Shown piece by piece: positions 33,134-41,286 of a DNA stretch of 64,000 nt. The stretch spans positions 620,001 through 684,000 of the forward strand of contig NZ_BMRT01000004.1 in the NCBI RefSeq assembly GCF_014648775.1, written 5' to 3'. The stretch is from Streptomyces abikoensis (GTDB lineage: Bacteria; Actinomycetota; Actinomycetes; Streptomycetales; Streptomycetaceae). How positions within the stretch are numbered: the stretch's first letter is position 1; each line of letters opens with the position of its first letter. The notes beneath the pieces were generated by a model that was not told where the DNA came from, made no database searches, and worked only from the letters and a program-made list of their open reading frames with translations. A program made the position numbers and the translations under genes.

Positions 33134-33238
33134 TTTCGTTTTGTAGTCCTCAGGGGTGACGCCAGGGGCGGTCGGGGGACTTCTGCCCTCCATCCGGGCA
33201 AAGCTGAGATGCCGGTACCGGACGAAGGGTCATGACCG

Positions 33239-33448
33239 ATGGCATCAACAGGCACAGTGAAGTGGTTCAACGCCGAAAAGGGATTCGGCTTCATCACACA
33301 GGACGACGGAGGCCCGGACGTGTTCGTCCACTTCTCCGCCGTCCAGGGAACCGGCTTCAAGGAGCTCCACGAGAACGACAGGGTCGAGTACGACGTCACC
33401 CAGGGACAGAAGGGGCCGCAGGCGGAGAACGTCACCGTCATCCAGTGA
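33239..33448 (+). CDS. cold-shock domain protein
   Basis: A 69-residue CspA-type OB-fold protein with RNP1 KGFGFIT and RNP2 VFVHFSAV, and the N-terminal GTVKWFNAEKG. It binds single-stranded RNA or DNA and acts as an RNA chaperone. Streptomycetes carry many such genes. Here its stop overlaps the GTG start of cebE (gtga), so the two share an mRNA and the sugar-binding protein is likely translated by coupling. The slot it occupies, between tRNA-His and cebE, holds cebR in the S. coelicolor arrangement I remember. Confidence 0.93.
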   Translation: MASTGTVKWFNAEKGFGFITQDDGGPDVFVHFSAVQGTGFKELHENDRVEYDVTQGQKGPQAENVTVIQ

Positions 33449-34770
33449 CCGCCTGGTCGAGCGGGCCCTACCGACGCCGCGCCCTGCTGTTCGTGGTCGC
33501 CGCCGCCCTGGTCCTCGGCATGAGCCTGCTCGACGGCTGCGCCAAGGACGGAGACGACGGGGACAGCAGGGGCGCCCGGCGCACCACGATCACCGTCGGC
33601 ACCTTCGGTGTCTTCGGCTACAAGCAGGCCGGCCTCTACACGGAGTACGAACGGCTCCACCCGGGCGTCACGATCAAGGAATCCGTGATCGACCGGAACG
33701 AGGCCTACTACCCCCAGCTGCTCACCCACCTCGCGGCGGGCAGCGGCCTCGCCGACATCCAGGCCATGGAGGTCGCCAACGTCCATGAGCTGGCCACCGC
33801 CCGGGGCGACCTCTTCGAGGACCTCTCCCGCGCCAAGGGCGTCCACCAGGGCGACTGGCTCTCCTGGAAGTGGGCGCAGGCCACCACCCCCGACGGCCGG
33901 ACCATCGGCCTCGGCACGGACATCGGGCCGATCGCCGTCTGCTACCGGAAGGATCTCTTCCAGCGGGCGGGGCTCCCCACGGACCGGGAGGCGGTCGGCA
34001 GGTTGTGGGCCGGGGACTGGCGGCGCTATCTGGAGGCCGGCCGGGCCTACCGGCGCCGGGCCCCGGCGGGCACGGTCTTCACCGACTCGGCGGCCGGCCT
34101 CTACAACGCCGCCGTGCACGGCTACCCCGAGCGCTACTACGACCGCGAGGGCCGTCCCCGCTACCGGAACGGCCCCGCCGTCCGGGCCTCCTGGGACCTG
34201 GCGACGCGGGCCGCCCGGGACGGGCTGACGGCCCGGCTCAAACAGTTCGAGAAGCCCTGGGACCAGGCGTACGCCAACGGCCGCTTCGCCACCGTCGCCT
34301 GCCCGCCCTGGATGCTCGGTTACATCAAGGAGAAGTCGGGCCCGGCGGGCCGGGGCCAGTGGGACGTGGCCGCCGCGCCCCGGCCGGCCAACTGGGGCGG
34401 CTCCTTCATCGGCGTGCCCAGGGCCGCCCGGCACCGGGCCGCCGCGATCGAGCTCGCCGTTTGGCTGACGGCCCCCGCCCAGCAGGCCAAGCTGTTCGAA
34501 CGGCAGGCGGGCATCCCCTCCACCCCGGCCTCCTACGCCATGCCGGAGGTCAGGGACGCCCGCAACCCCTACTTCGGCGACGCGCCCATCGGGAGGATCT
34601 TCACGGAGGCGGCCCGGCACGTCCCGACGCTGTTCTTCGGGCCGCGCGAGCAGCAGATCGGGCTCGCGTTCACCGAGGTCGGCATCCCCCAGGTCGAACA
34701 GCAGGGCAGATCGCCCCGGGACGGCTGGCGGGCGGCACAGCGGGAGATCGAGAACGCGGTGGACGAATGA
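33445..34770 (+). CDS. cebE: cellobiose/cellotriose ABC transporter substrate-binding lipoprotein
   Basis: A 441-residue CUT1 solute-binding protein. The signal peptide has RRR at 10-12, a hydrophobic core and LLDGC with lipidation Cys32; Asp just before Gly-Cys is unusual in a lipobox. The mature protein starts ITVGTFGVFGYKQAGLY and includes WDVAAAPRPANWGGSFIGVP, which match CebE as I recall it from S. scabies and S. coelicolor. It captures cellobiose and cellotriose outside the cell for CebF and CebG. Only the GTG at 33445 gives a full signal peptide. No Shine-Dalgarno is at a proper distance, so coupling to the cold-shock gene is likely. Confidence 0.85.
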   Translation: MTAWSSGPYRRRALLFVVAAALVLGMSLLDGCAKDGDDGDSRGARRTTITVGTFGVFGYKQAGLYTEYERLHPGVTIKESVIDRNEAYYPQLLTHLAAGSGLADIQAMEVANVHELATARGDLFEDLSRAKGVHQGDWLSWKWAQATTPDGRTIGLGTDIGPIAVCYRKDLFQRAGLPTDREAVGRLWAGDWRRYLEAGRAYRRRAPAGTVFTDSAAGLYNAAVHGYPERYYDREGRPRYRNGPAVRASWDLATRAARDGLTARLKQFEKPWDQAYANGRFATVACPPWMLGYIKEKSGPAGRGQWDVAAAPRPANWGGSFIGVPRAARHRAAAIELAVWLTAPAQQAKLFERQAGIPSTPASYAMPEVRDARNPYFGDAPIGRIFTEAARHVPTLFFGPREQQIGLAFTEVGIPQVEQQGRSPRDGWRAAQREIENAVDE

Positions 34771-34785
34771 CGGTGGACGAATGAC
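34758..34785 (+). repeat. 14-bp tandem duplication at the cebE/cebF junction
   Basis: The unit ggtggacgaatgac occurs twice in direct tandem (34758-34771, 34772-34785). It contains the end of cebE and an atga start-stop overlap. The first ATG now opens a five-codon frame (MTVDE) that stops inside cebF's start, while cebF itself begins at the second ATG. Confidence 0.9.
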
Positions 34786-35758
34786 CGCGACGACCCCCGT
34801 CGTCGAGGGCGCGGCCACCGCCCCCGGGTCCCGGCCGCGCGGCCGGGAGCGCCCGGGCAGCCGCCTCCACCGCTGGGACCTCCGCTACAGCCCCTACGCG
34901 TTCATCGCCCCGTTCTTCCTCTCCTTCACCGCGTTCGGGCTCTTCCCCCTCCTCTACACCGGGTGGACGTCACTGCACCGCGTCGAGCTGACCTCCCCCG
35001 AGCGCATGGAATGGGCGGGCCTGACCAACTACGCCCGGCTGCTCGGCAACGGCTTCTTCTGGAACGCGCTGCGCAACACCTTCACCATCGGCGTCCTGTC
35101 GACCGTGCCACAGCTGCTGATGGCGCTGGGGCTGGCGCACCTCCTCCACTACCGGCTGCGCGCCGCCACCTTCTGGCGGGTCGCGCTGCTGACCCCCTAC
35201 GCCACCTCCGTCGCCGCCGCCACGCTCGTCTTCGTCGTCCTCTACGGGCGGGACTACGGCATGGTGAACTGGGCGCTGGAGGCGGCGGGCGTCGGCCCGG
35301 TCGACTGGCAGAACGGCACCTGGAGCTCGCGGTGCGCGGTCTCCTCGATCGTGATCTGGCGGTGGACGGGCTACAACGCGCTGATCTACCTGGCCGCCAT
35401 GCAGGCCGTGCCCGACGAGCTCTACGAGTCGGCGGCGCTCGACGGCGCCTCGCGAGCGCGGCAGTTCCTGCACATCACCGTGCCGGCGCTGCGGCCCACG
35501 ATCCTCTTCACCGTCGTCGTCTCCACCATCGGGGCGACCCAGCTCTTCGGCGAGCCCCTGCTGTTCGGCGGGGCGGGCGGCCAGAAGGGCGGCGCCTCCC
35601 ACCAGTTCCAGACCCTGGGGCTCTACCTCTACGAACAGGGCTGGTTCAACTACCACCTCGGGCGCGCCTCGGCCGTCGCCTGGACGATGTTCCTGCTCCT
35701 GCTGCTGATCGCCGCCGTGAACGCGCTCCTCGCGCGGTGGCTGGGGAAGGACCGGTGA
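34781..35758 (+). CDS. cebF: cellobiose ABC transporter permease
   Basis: A 325-residue MalF-type permease with six or more helices, beginning after a ~35-residue polar arm. The EAA loop that docks the ATPase is ELYESAALDGASRARQFLHITVPALRPT (position only). No ATPase gene is near, consistent with the shared MsiK ATPase that serves sugar transporters in Streptomyces. The gene overlaps no neighbour now, because the tandem duplication moved its ATG ten bases past the cebE stop, and its ribosome site is poor. cebG follows by nine bases. Confidence 0.9.
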   Translation: MTATTPVVEGAATAPGSRPRGRERPGSRLHRWDLRYSPYAFIAPFFLSFTAFGLFPLLYTGWTSLHRVELTSPERMEWAGLTNYARLLGNGFFWNALRNTFTIGVLSTVPQLLMALGLAHLLHYRLRAATFWRVALLTPYATSVAAATLVFVVLYGRDYGMVNWALEAAGVGPVDWQNGTWSSRCAVSSIVIWRWTGYNALIYLAAMQAVPDELYESAALDGASRARQFLHITVPALRPTILFTVVVSTIGATQLFGEPLLFGGAGGQKGGASHQFQTLGLYLYEQGWFNYHLGRASAVAWTMFLLLLLIAAVNALLARWLGKDR

Positions 35759-35767
35759 GAGGGCGAC

Positions 35768-36616
35768 GTGACGACCGGCATCGGTACCGGCATCGGGCGA
35801 CGGCCGCGCGCGGGGCCCGTGGCGTACGCCGTCCTGACGCTCTTCACCGCCGGCTCGCTCTTCCCGCTCGTGTGGACGGCGGTGGCCGCCTCCGGCGACA
35901 GCGCCCGGCTGGCACACACCCCGCCGCCGCTGTGGTTCGGCGGCAGGCTGCTCACCAACCTCGGCACGGCGTGGACCGACGCCCGGCTGGGCCTCGCCCT
36001 CGCCAACACCACGCTCGTCGCGGGGACGGTGGCGCTGGGCACGGTGCTCTTCTGCACCATCGCCGGCTTCGCCTTCGCCAAGCTGCGGTTCCGCTTCCGG
36101 CGGGCGCTGCTCCTGCTGACCGTCGGCACGATGATGGTGCCGCCGCAGCTGAGCGTCGTCCCCCTCTTCATGATCGTGGCACGGCTGGGGTGGACCGACC
36201 AGTTGCGGGCCGTCGTCCTGCCGGCGCTGGTGAGCGCCTTCGGGGTGTTCTTCATGCGGCAGTACCTGATCGAGGCGCTGCCCGACGAGCTGATCGAGGC
36301 GGCCCGCGTGGACGGGGCGAGCAGCGTGCGCGTGGTGTGGCACGTCGTCCTCCCCGTCGCCCGGCCGGCGATGGCCGTGCTGGGGATGCTCTCCTTCGTC
36401 CAGGCGTGGAACGACTTCTTCTGGCCCGTGATCGCGCTGACCCAGGAGAACCCGACCGTGCAGGTGGCCCTCACCGGGCTCGGCCGCGGCTATGTCCCCG
36501 ACCAGGCCGTGGTGATGGCCGGGGCGCTGCTGGGCACGCTGCCGCTGCTGCTGGCCTTCACGCTCCTCGGCCGGCAGATCGTCGGCGGCATCATGCGCGG
36601 CGCGCTCAAGGGCTGA
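35768..36616 (+). CDS. cebG: cellobiose ABC transporter permease
   Basis: A 282-residue MalG-type permease with six helices. The EAA motif is ELIEAARVDGASSVRVVWHVVLP, followed by ARPAMAVLGMLSFVQAWNDFFWP, all standard for CUT1 partners. GTG start at 35768 with gagaggg upstream overlapping the cebF stop. With CebE and CebF it forms the cello-oligosaccharide importer, powered by an ATPase encoded elsewhere. Confidence 0.92.
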   Translation: MTTGIGTGIGRRPRAGPVAYAVLTLFTAGSLFPLVWTAVAASGDSARLAHTPPPLWFGGRLLTNLGTAWTDARLGLALANTTLVAGTVALGTVLFCTIAGFAFAKLRFRFRRALLLLTVGTMMVPPQLSVVPLFMIVARLGWTDQLRAVVLPALVSAFGVFFMRQYLIEALPDELIEAARVDGASSVRVVWHVVLPVARPAMAVLGMLSFVQAWNDFFWPVIALTQENPTVQVALTGLGRGYVPDQAVVMAGALLGTLPLLLAFTLLGRQIVGGIMRGALKG

Positions 36617-36656
36617 CTCCCCCACCGTTTCCCCCTCTCCTTCCGGAGCGTGCGAC

Positions 36657-38045
36657 ATGACCGTGGACTTCCCGCCCGGCTTCCTCTTCGGCGCCGCGAC
36701 CGCCGCCTACCAGGTCGAGGGCGCGGCCGGCGAGGACGGCCGCACCCCCTCCATCTGGGACACCTTCTCCCGCACGCCGGGCCGGGTGCTCGGCGGCGAC
36801 ACCGGGGACACGGCGACGGACCACTACCACCGCCGTGCCGAGGACGTCCGCCTCATGGCGGAGCTGGGCCTGGGCGCGTACCGCTTCTCCGTCTCCTGGC
36901 CCCGGGTCCAGCCCACCGGCCGCGGCCCGGCCTCGCCGCGCGGGCTCGACTTCTACCGGGCACTCGTCGACGACCTCCTCGACCACGGCATCCAGCCGAT
37001 GCTGACGCTCTATCACTGGGACCTGCCACAGGAGCTGGAGGACGCGGGCGGCTGGCCCGAGCGCGACACCGCCCACCGCTTCGCCGAGTACGCCCGGCTC
37101 GTCGGCGAGGCGCTCGGCGACCGCGTCGAGCTGTGGACCACCCTCAACGAGCCCTGGTGCAGCGCCTTCCTGGGCTACGCGGCCGGGGTGCACGCCCCAG
37201 GCCGCACGGACGACGAGGCCGCGCTGCGGGCCGCGCACCACCTCAACCTGGCGCACGGCCTGGGCGCTCGGGCGCTGCGCGCCGTGCTGCCCTCGCGGGC
37301 CCGGCTGACCGTGGCGCTCAACCCCGCCGCCGTACGGGCCCGTACGCCCTCGCCCGCCGATCAGGACGCGGCACGACGCGTGGACGCGCTGGCCACCCGT
37401 ATCTTCACCGGGCCCATGCTGCGCGGGGCGTACCCCGAGGACCTCCTCGCCGACACGGCGGCCATCACGGACTGGTCGTTCGTACGCGGCGACGACACGG
37501 ACGTCATCCGGCACCCCCTCGACGCGCTGGGCATCAACTACTACTCGCCCACAGTCGTATCAGCCGCCACTGACAATCCCCCGGCGCCCGGCCGGCGGGA
37601 GCCCTCCCCCTGGCCGGGCGCCGGGGGTGTGGCCTTCCACCGGCCGCCGGGCAAGCTCACCGCGATGGACTGGGCCGTCGACCCCACCGGCCTGTACGAC
37701 CTGCTGACGCGCTTCGCCCGCGAGGCCCCCGGGCTGCCGCTGATCGTCACCGAGAACGGCGCCGCGTACGACGACAAGCCGGGCGCCGACGGCACGGTCG
37801 ACGACCCCGAGCGGACCGCCTATCTCCGCGCCCATCTGGAGGCTGTGCTGCGGGCCCTCGGCGACGGCGCGGACGTCCGGGGCTACTTCCTCTGGTCGCT
37901 GCTGGACAACTTCGAGTGGGCGTACGGCTACAGCAAGCGGTTCGGCGCGGTGTACGTGGACTACGCCACCCAGGCCCGTACACCGAAGTCCAGCGCGCGG
38001 TGGTACGCGCGGGTGGCGCGGACGGGACAGCTGCCCATCGACTGA
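36657..38045 (+). CDS. bglC: GH1 beta-glucosidase
   Basis: A 462-residue glycoside hydrolase family 1 enzyme without signal peptide, so it splits imported cellobiose to glucose in the cytoplasm. The acid/base Glu is in TLNEPW, the nucleophile Glu in VTENGAAYDD, and the aglycone/glycone residues are in FLFGAATAAYQVEGA and LWSLLDNFEWAYGYSKRFG. Last gene of the cluster, 40 bases after cebG; this gap lacks the symmetric CebR box that I expected. Confidence 0.95.
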   Translation: MTVDFPPGFLFGAATAAYQVEGAAGEDGRTPSIWDTFSRTPGRVLGGDTGDTATDHYHRRAEDVRLMAELGLGAYRFSVSWPRVQPTGRGPASPRGLDFYRALVDDLLDHGIQPMLTLYHWDLPQELEDAGGWPERDTAHRFAEYARLVGEALGDRVELWTTLNEPWCSAFLGYAAGVHAPGRTDDEAALRAAHHLNLAHGLGARALRAVLPSRARLTVALNPAAVRARTPSPADQDAARRVDALATRIFTGPMLRGAYPEDLLADTAAITDWSFVRGDDTDVIRHPLDALGINYYSPTVVSAATDNPPAPGRREPSPWPGAGGVAFHRPPGKLTAMDWAVDPTGLYDLLTRFAREAPGLPLIVTENGAAYDDKPGADGTVDDPERTAYLRAHLEAVLRALGDGADVRGYFLWSLLDNFEWAYGYSKRFGAVYVDYATQARTPKSSARWYARVARTGQLPID

Positions 38046-38088
38046 AGGGCCGTCACGCGAAGGCCCGTCACACGAAGGCCCATCACTC
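38044..38088. repeat. three imperfect 15-bp tandem repeats
   Basis: gaaggcccgtcacnc is repeated three times with small differences, starting at the bglC stop codon and ending within the last codons of the convergent gene. It is too irregular to be a clear terminator. Confidence 0.7.
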
Positions 38089-38952
38089 GAAGACGGAGGG
38101 CGGTGGGGCGGGCGAGGGCCGGGCGCTCGCGTCGGTGACGGGCTCGGCGCCACCGGTGAAGTCGAGGAGCGGGCGGCCGTGTTCGACCCGTCCCTGGTGG
38201 GGGTCGGTGGCGGCCCGGCGGGTCAGCTCGGCGATGGGCAGCTCGTGGTCGGAGGCCAGCAGCACGGCGTTGCCGAAGCGCCGGCCGCGCAGCACCGCCG
38301 GGTCGGCGGTGAGGCACAGCTCGGGGAAGACGGTGCGGACGGTCGCTATCTGGGCCTTGAGGTGGGCCAGCGGCGGGCCGTCGGCGAGGTTGGCGGCGTA
38401 GTGGCCGCCGGGGCGCAGGGCGCGCCGGACGTCGGTGACGAACTCCGTGCTGGTGAGGTGGGCGGGGGTGCGGGCGCCGCTGAAGACGTCGGCGATGATC
38501 AGGTCCGCCCAGCCGTCGGGGATCCTGGCGAGCCCCTCCCGGGCGTCGGTGCCGCGCACCCGTATGCGCCAGCCCGGCTCCAGCGGCAGCTCGGCCCGTA
38601 TGAACTGGACCAGCGGCGCGTCTATCTCGACGATCTGCTGGGTGGAGCGGGGCCGGGTGGCGGCGATGTACCGGGCGAGGGTGAAGGCGCCGCCGCCCAG
38701 GTGGACGACCTGGAGGGGTTTGCCGGGCGGTGCGACGAGGTCGGCGATGTGGCCGAGCCGTCGCTGGTAGGAGAAGTCCAGGTGGGCGGGGTCGTCCAGG
38801 TCGACGTGGGACTGCGGGGCCCCGTCGATCAGCAGGGTGCGGCCGCGCGGCCGGTCGCGGTCGGGGACGAGCTCCGCCAGACCGCCCGCCACCCGCACGG
38901 ATATCGGTTCGGCGGCGCGCCCGCGCCCTTGCTTCTGCTTGCCCTTCGCCAC
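38083..38952 (-). CDS. spermidine-synthase-like methyltransferase-fold protein
   Basis: A 289-residue protein with the Rossmann fold of spermidine/putrescine propyltransferases. Landmarks: LIDGAPQSHVDLDDPAHLDF, VVHLGGGAFTLARYIAATRP (nucleotide loop), VEIDAPLVQFIR, DAREGL, and DLIIADVFSGARTPAHL. The propyltransferase acid motif is partly changed, so the reaction is not certain; many actinobacterial members lack polyamine activity. The GTG at 38952 follows ggaggg with no spacer, so the start is uncertain. The N-terminal arm is rich in Lys, Gln, Gly and Arg. Confidence 0.8.
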   Translation of the reverse strand: MAKGKQKQGRGRAAEPISVRVAGGLAELVPDRDRPRGRTLLIDGAPQSHVDLDDPAHLDFSYQRRLGHIADLVAPPGKPLQVVHLGGGAFTLARYIAATRPRSTQQIVEIDAPLVQFIRAELPLEPGWRIRVRGTDAREGLARIPDGWADLIIADVFSGARTPAHLTSTEFVTDVRRALRPGGHYAANLADGPPLAHLKAQIATVRTVFPELCLTADPAVLRGRRFGNAVLLASDHELPIAELTRRAATDPHQGRVEHGRPLLDFTGGAEPVTDASARPSPAPPPSVFE

Positions 38953-38995
38953 CCCTCCAGTATCGCCGGTGCGGGCGGCGGGCCCACGGGGGGCG

Positions 38996-39457
38996 CTAGC
39001 GGCAGCGGTCGACGGCCTCGATGGTGCGGGCGGCCTCGCCGAGGGCGGCGCGGAGCACGGCGGGGTCGGTGGCGGAGGCGTAGGCGGCGTCGGGGGCGAC
39101 GAGCCAGCCCGTGCCGTTGACGGGGGGCTCGGCGGCGCTCGTCCGCAGGCCGCGGCCGTAGGTCTGGGTGCAGGCGCTGCCGGGCAGGTCCCAGCCGTCG
39201 GCCGTGCCGGGCGGGACGAGGAAGCCGAGGGTGTCGCAGTCGCCGTCGTGGAGGACGGGGCCCACTCCGTCGCGCAGCCGGAGGATGTCGACGGCCTCCA
39301 GGCCCTGGCGCGCGGGGACCGTGACCAGGTCGCAGGGGTTTGCCTCGGCGCCGTCGCCTCCGGCCTGCGGCGGGTACGGGGACGTGCTGTGGTCCTGGAA
39401 CGGCCGCCGCAGGGCCGTCGTCCGCGAGCCGTCGATGTCCACTCCGGCCTCCACCAC
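38996..39457 (-). CDS. hypothetical protein with conserved Cys residues
   Basis: A 153-residue protein that I do not recognise. It has a Pro/Gly-rich N-terminal arm and then a compact region with four Cys (NPCDLV, DGDCDTL, GSACTQ, DRC at the end) that could form two disulfides, though no signal peptide is visible. The GTG at 39457 has an excellent ggagggg site six bases upstream, so I trust the start. It is followed by the spermidine-synthase-like gene 43 bases later on the same strand. Confidence 0.6.
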   Translation of the reverse strand: MVEAGVDIDGSRTTALRRPFQDHSTSPYPPQAGGDGAEANPCDLVTVPARQGLEAVDILRLRDGVGPVLHDGDCDTLGFLVPPGTADGWDLPGSACTQTYGRGLRTSAAEPPVNGTGWLVAPDAAYASATDPAVLRAALGEAARTIEAVDRCR

Positions 39458-39737
39458 GGGAAACCCCTCCTCACGCCGTGCCCGACTCCGCGTCGGGATC
39501 CACGCCGAGCGCGCTCGCGCTCTTCCGGTTCAACGCGTGGACGCGTCAACGGCTACGGCGCCGTGCCGCCGCAAAGGATGGCAGTTCATGGCGGATGACA
39601 GGTGGGATATCCGTTTTGTAGTCAAACCGGATGTAGCGGAATCGCCGCAGCCGGTACGGTCATCACGCCACACGGCAAGCACAGCCGCCCGCCTCGCGGG
39701 TTGCCCTCGGGGCGGCTCGCCAGGAGAGGGTCCGGCC

Positions 39738-41114
39738 ATGGCGTCGCCCCACGCGTCCTCGTCACCCCGTCCCAACCTCGCGTTCCGGCAGTTGCGCGGC
39801 CCGCGTTCACCAGGGGAATTCGCGGCCGCCGTGCGTCGTGCGGCCCGGGAGATCGGCGAACACGTCTCGTGCGACGCGCGCTACATCGGGCGTGTGGAGT
39901 CCGGGGAGATCCGCTGCCCCAACTACGCCTACGAGCGGGTGTTCCGGCACATGTTCCCCGGCCGCGAGCCGGCGGACATGGGCTTCGCCCCCCGCGAGAG
40001 CGTGCGTGGCAGGGGGGCGCGCAAGAAGGGCTCCGCGCCGCCCGGTTCATCCGAGAGCCCCGCCGAAAGCCGTACCTCCTCCGGTGCGGCGGAGAGCTCC
40101 ACCGAGAGCAGCGAGGAGAGCGACGTGTTGCGTCGCGCGTTCATGACCTCCGGCACGGTCGCCGTGGCCGCCGCGTCCCTGGGCGCCGGTCCCCGGGCGC
40201 ACCGGCGCCACGCGGGGGAGGCCGAGGCGGCCGCCGTCGAACAGGCGGTGCGGCACATCCGGCTGCTCGACGACCGGCACGGCGCGGACGGGCTCTACCG
40301 GCGCGCCGCGCGTCCCCTGAAGGCGGCCTACGGACTGCTGGACGCGGAGACCAGACGGCGGTCGGTCGCCGACCGGCTGCACTCCGGCGCGGGCGAACTG
40401 GCGATCTCCGTGGGCTGGCTGGCGCACGACTCCGGCCGGTTCGCGGACGCCCGTTCCCACTACGCGGAGGCCCTGGCCACCGCGCGGGTGGCCGGGGACC
40501 CGGCGCTGGAGGCGCACGCCTTCTGCAACATGGCCTTCCTCGCCCGGGACGCGGCCCGCCCCCGCGAGGCGATCCGCGCCGCGCAGGCCGCGCAGCGGGC
40601 GGGGCGGCGGCTGGGGTCGGCGCGGCTGATGTCCCTGCTGACCCTGCGCGAGGCGGGGGGCTGGGCGCGGCTGGGCGACCGGCAGGCGACCGAGGAGACG
40701 CTGGGGCGGGCCCGGACGCTCTTCGGGCGCGGGGCGGCCGAGGCCGACCCGGAGTGGATGACCTTCTTCGGCGAGGCGGAGCTGGAGGGCCTGGAGGCCC
40801 AGTGCTGGTCCGCCCTGGGCGACTGGCGGCGCGCGGCGGACCACGCGGAGCGCGCGGTCGCGCTCCAGGACCCGCACTTCGCCCGGAACATCGCGCTCTA
40901 CACCGCGCAGCTGGCGGGCGACCTGGCCCGGGGCGGCTCCCCGGACGCGGCGGCCGTGGCCGGGGGGAAGGCGCTGGAGTTGCTGGAGCAGGTCCAGTCG
41001 GCCCGCATCAGGACGATGCTGGCGTCGACGGCCCGTATGTTGCGCCGTCACGCCTCAAACCCGGCGGTGTCGGGTTTCCTGGGCCGGCACGAGGTGGCCG
41101 TGCGGCCGGCTTGA
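39738..41114 (+). CDS. NsdA-like transcriptional regulator with TPR repeats
   Basis: A 458-residue protein. Residues ~14-75 resemble an XRE-type DNA-binding domain that is characteristic of Streptomyces TPR regulators (FAAAVRRAAREIGEHVSCDARYIGRVESGEIRCP). A Ser/Glu-rich linker follows, then from ~155 a string of tetratricopeptide helices (for example ARSHYAEALATARVAGDPALEAHAF and WRRAADHAERAVAL). The layout matches NsdA, a negative regulator of differentiation and antibiotic production, though it may be a paralogue. Start chosen at ATG 39738 with aggagaggg upstream; earlier in-frame codons are not Streptomyces-like. Confidence 0.75.
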   Translation: MASPHASSSPRPNLAFRQLRGPRSPGEFAAAVRRAAREIGEHVSCDARYIGRVESGEIRCPNYAYERVFRHMFPGREPADMGFAPRESVRGRGARKKGSAPPGSSESPAESRTSSGAAESSTESSEESDVLRRAFMTSGTVAVAAASLGAGPRAHRRHAGEAEAAAVEQAVRHIRLLDDRHGADGLYRRAARPLKAAYGLLDAETRRRSVADRLHSGAGELAISVGWLAHDSGRFADARSHYAEALATARVAGDPALEAHAFCNMAFLARDAARPREAIRAAQAAQRAGRRLGSARLMSLLTLREAGGWARLGDRQATEETLGRARTLFGRGAAEADPEWMTFFGEAELEGLEAQCWSALGDWRRAADHAERAVALQDPHFARNIALYTAQLAGDLARGGSPDAAAVAGGKALELLEQVQSARIRTMLASTARMLRRHASNPAVSGFLGRHEVAVRPA

Positions 41115-41120
41115 GGGGTG

Positions 41121-41258
41121 CCCCTGGGCCGTTCGGCACCGCCGGACTCCGGCGCGGTGGCTGATCACCGTCGCGGCGGGGTGGGGTCCCCCTTCCGCCG
41201 CGACGGCGGGACGCCCCGCCCGCGCGTCCGGCGGTGCCGAACCGGCCCACGCCCAGGG
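41121..41258. terminator. nested inverted repeat between convergent genes
   Basis: Outer arms gttcggcaccgccggac (41131-41147) and gtccggcggtgccgaac (41226-41242) are perfectly complementary and continue outward as ggccc/gggcc and ccccagg-like bases to 41121/41258. An inner hairpin has 12-base arms ccgtcgcggcgg (41168-41179) and ccgccgcgacgg (41195-41206). It lies between the NsdA-like and histidine phosphatase genes, which converge, and probably serves as a two-way terminator. Confidence 0.75.
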
Positions 41259-41286
41259 GGGCGCACCCCGGTGATCCACCGAGCCG

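Noticed and set aside
33212..33221. ccggtaccgg palindrome upstream of csp as an operator
   Set aside because: A ten-base palindrome of this composition is expected by chance in this genome; nothing else supports it.
33232..33444. An upstream ATG (33232) as the start of cebE
   Set aside because: It would run out of frame through the csp gene and place an Arg-rich stretch before the signal peptide; GTG 33445 gives a normal lipoprotein signal.
38044..38088. A short CRISPR-like repeat run
   Set aside because: Three 15-bp units without spacers are a simple tandem repeat.
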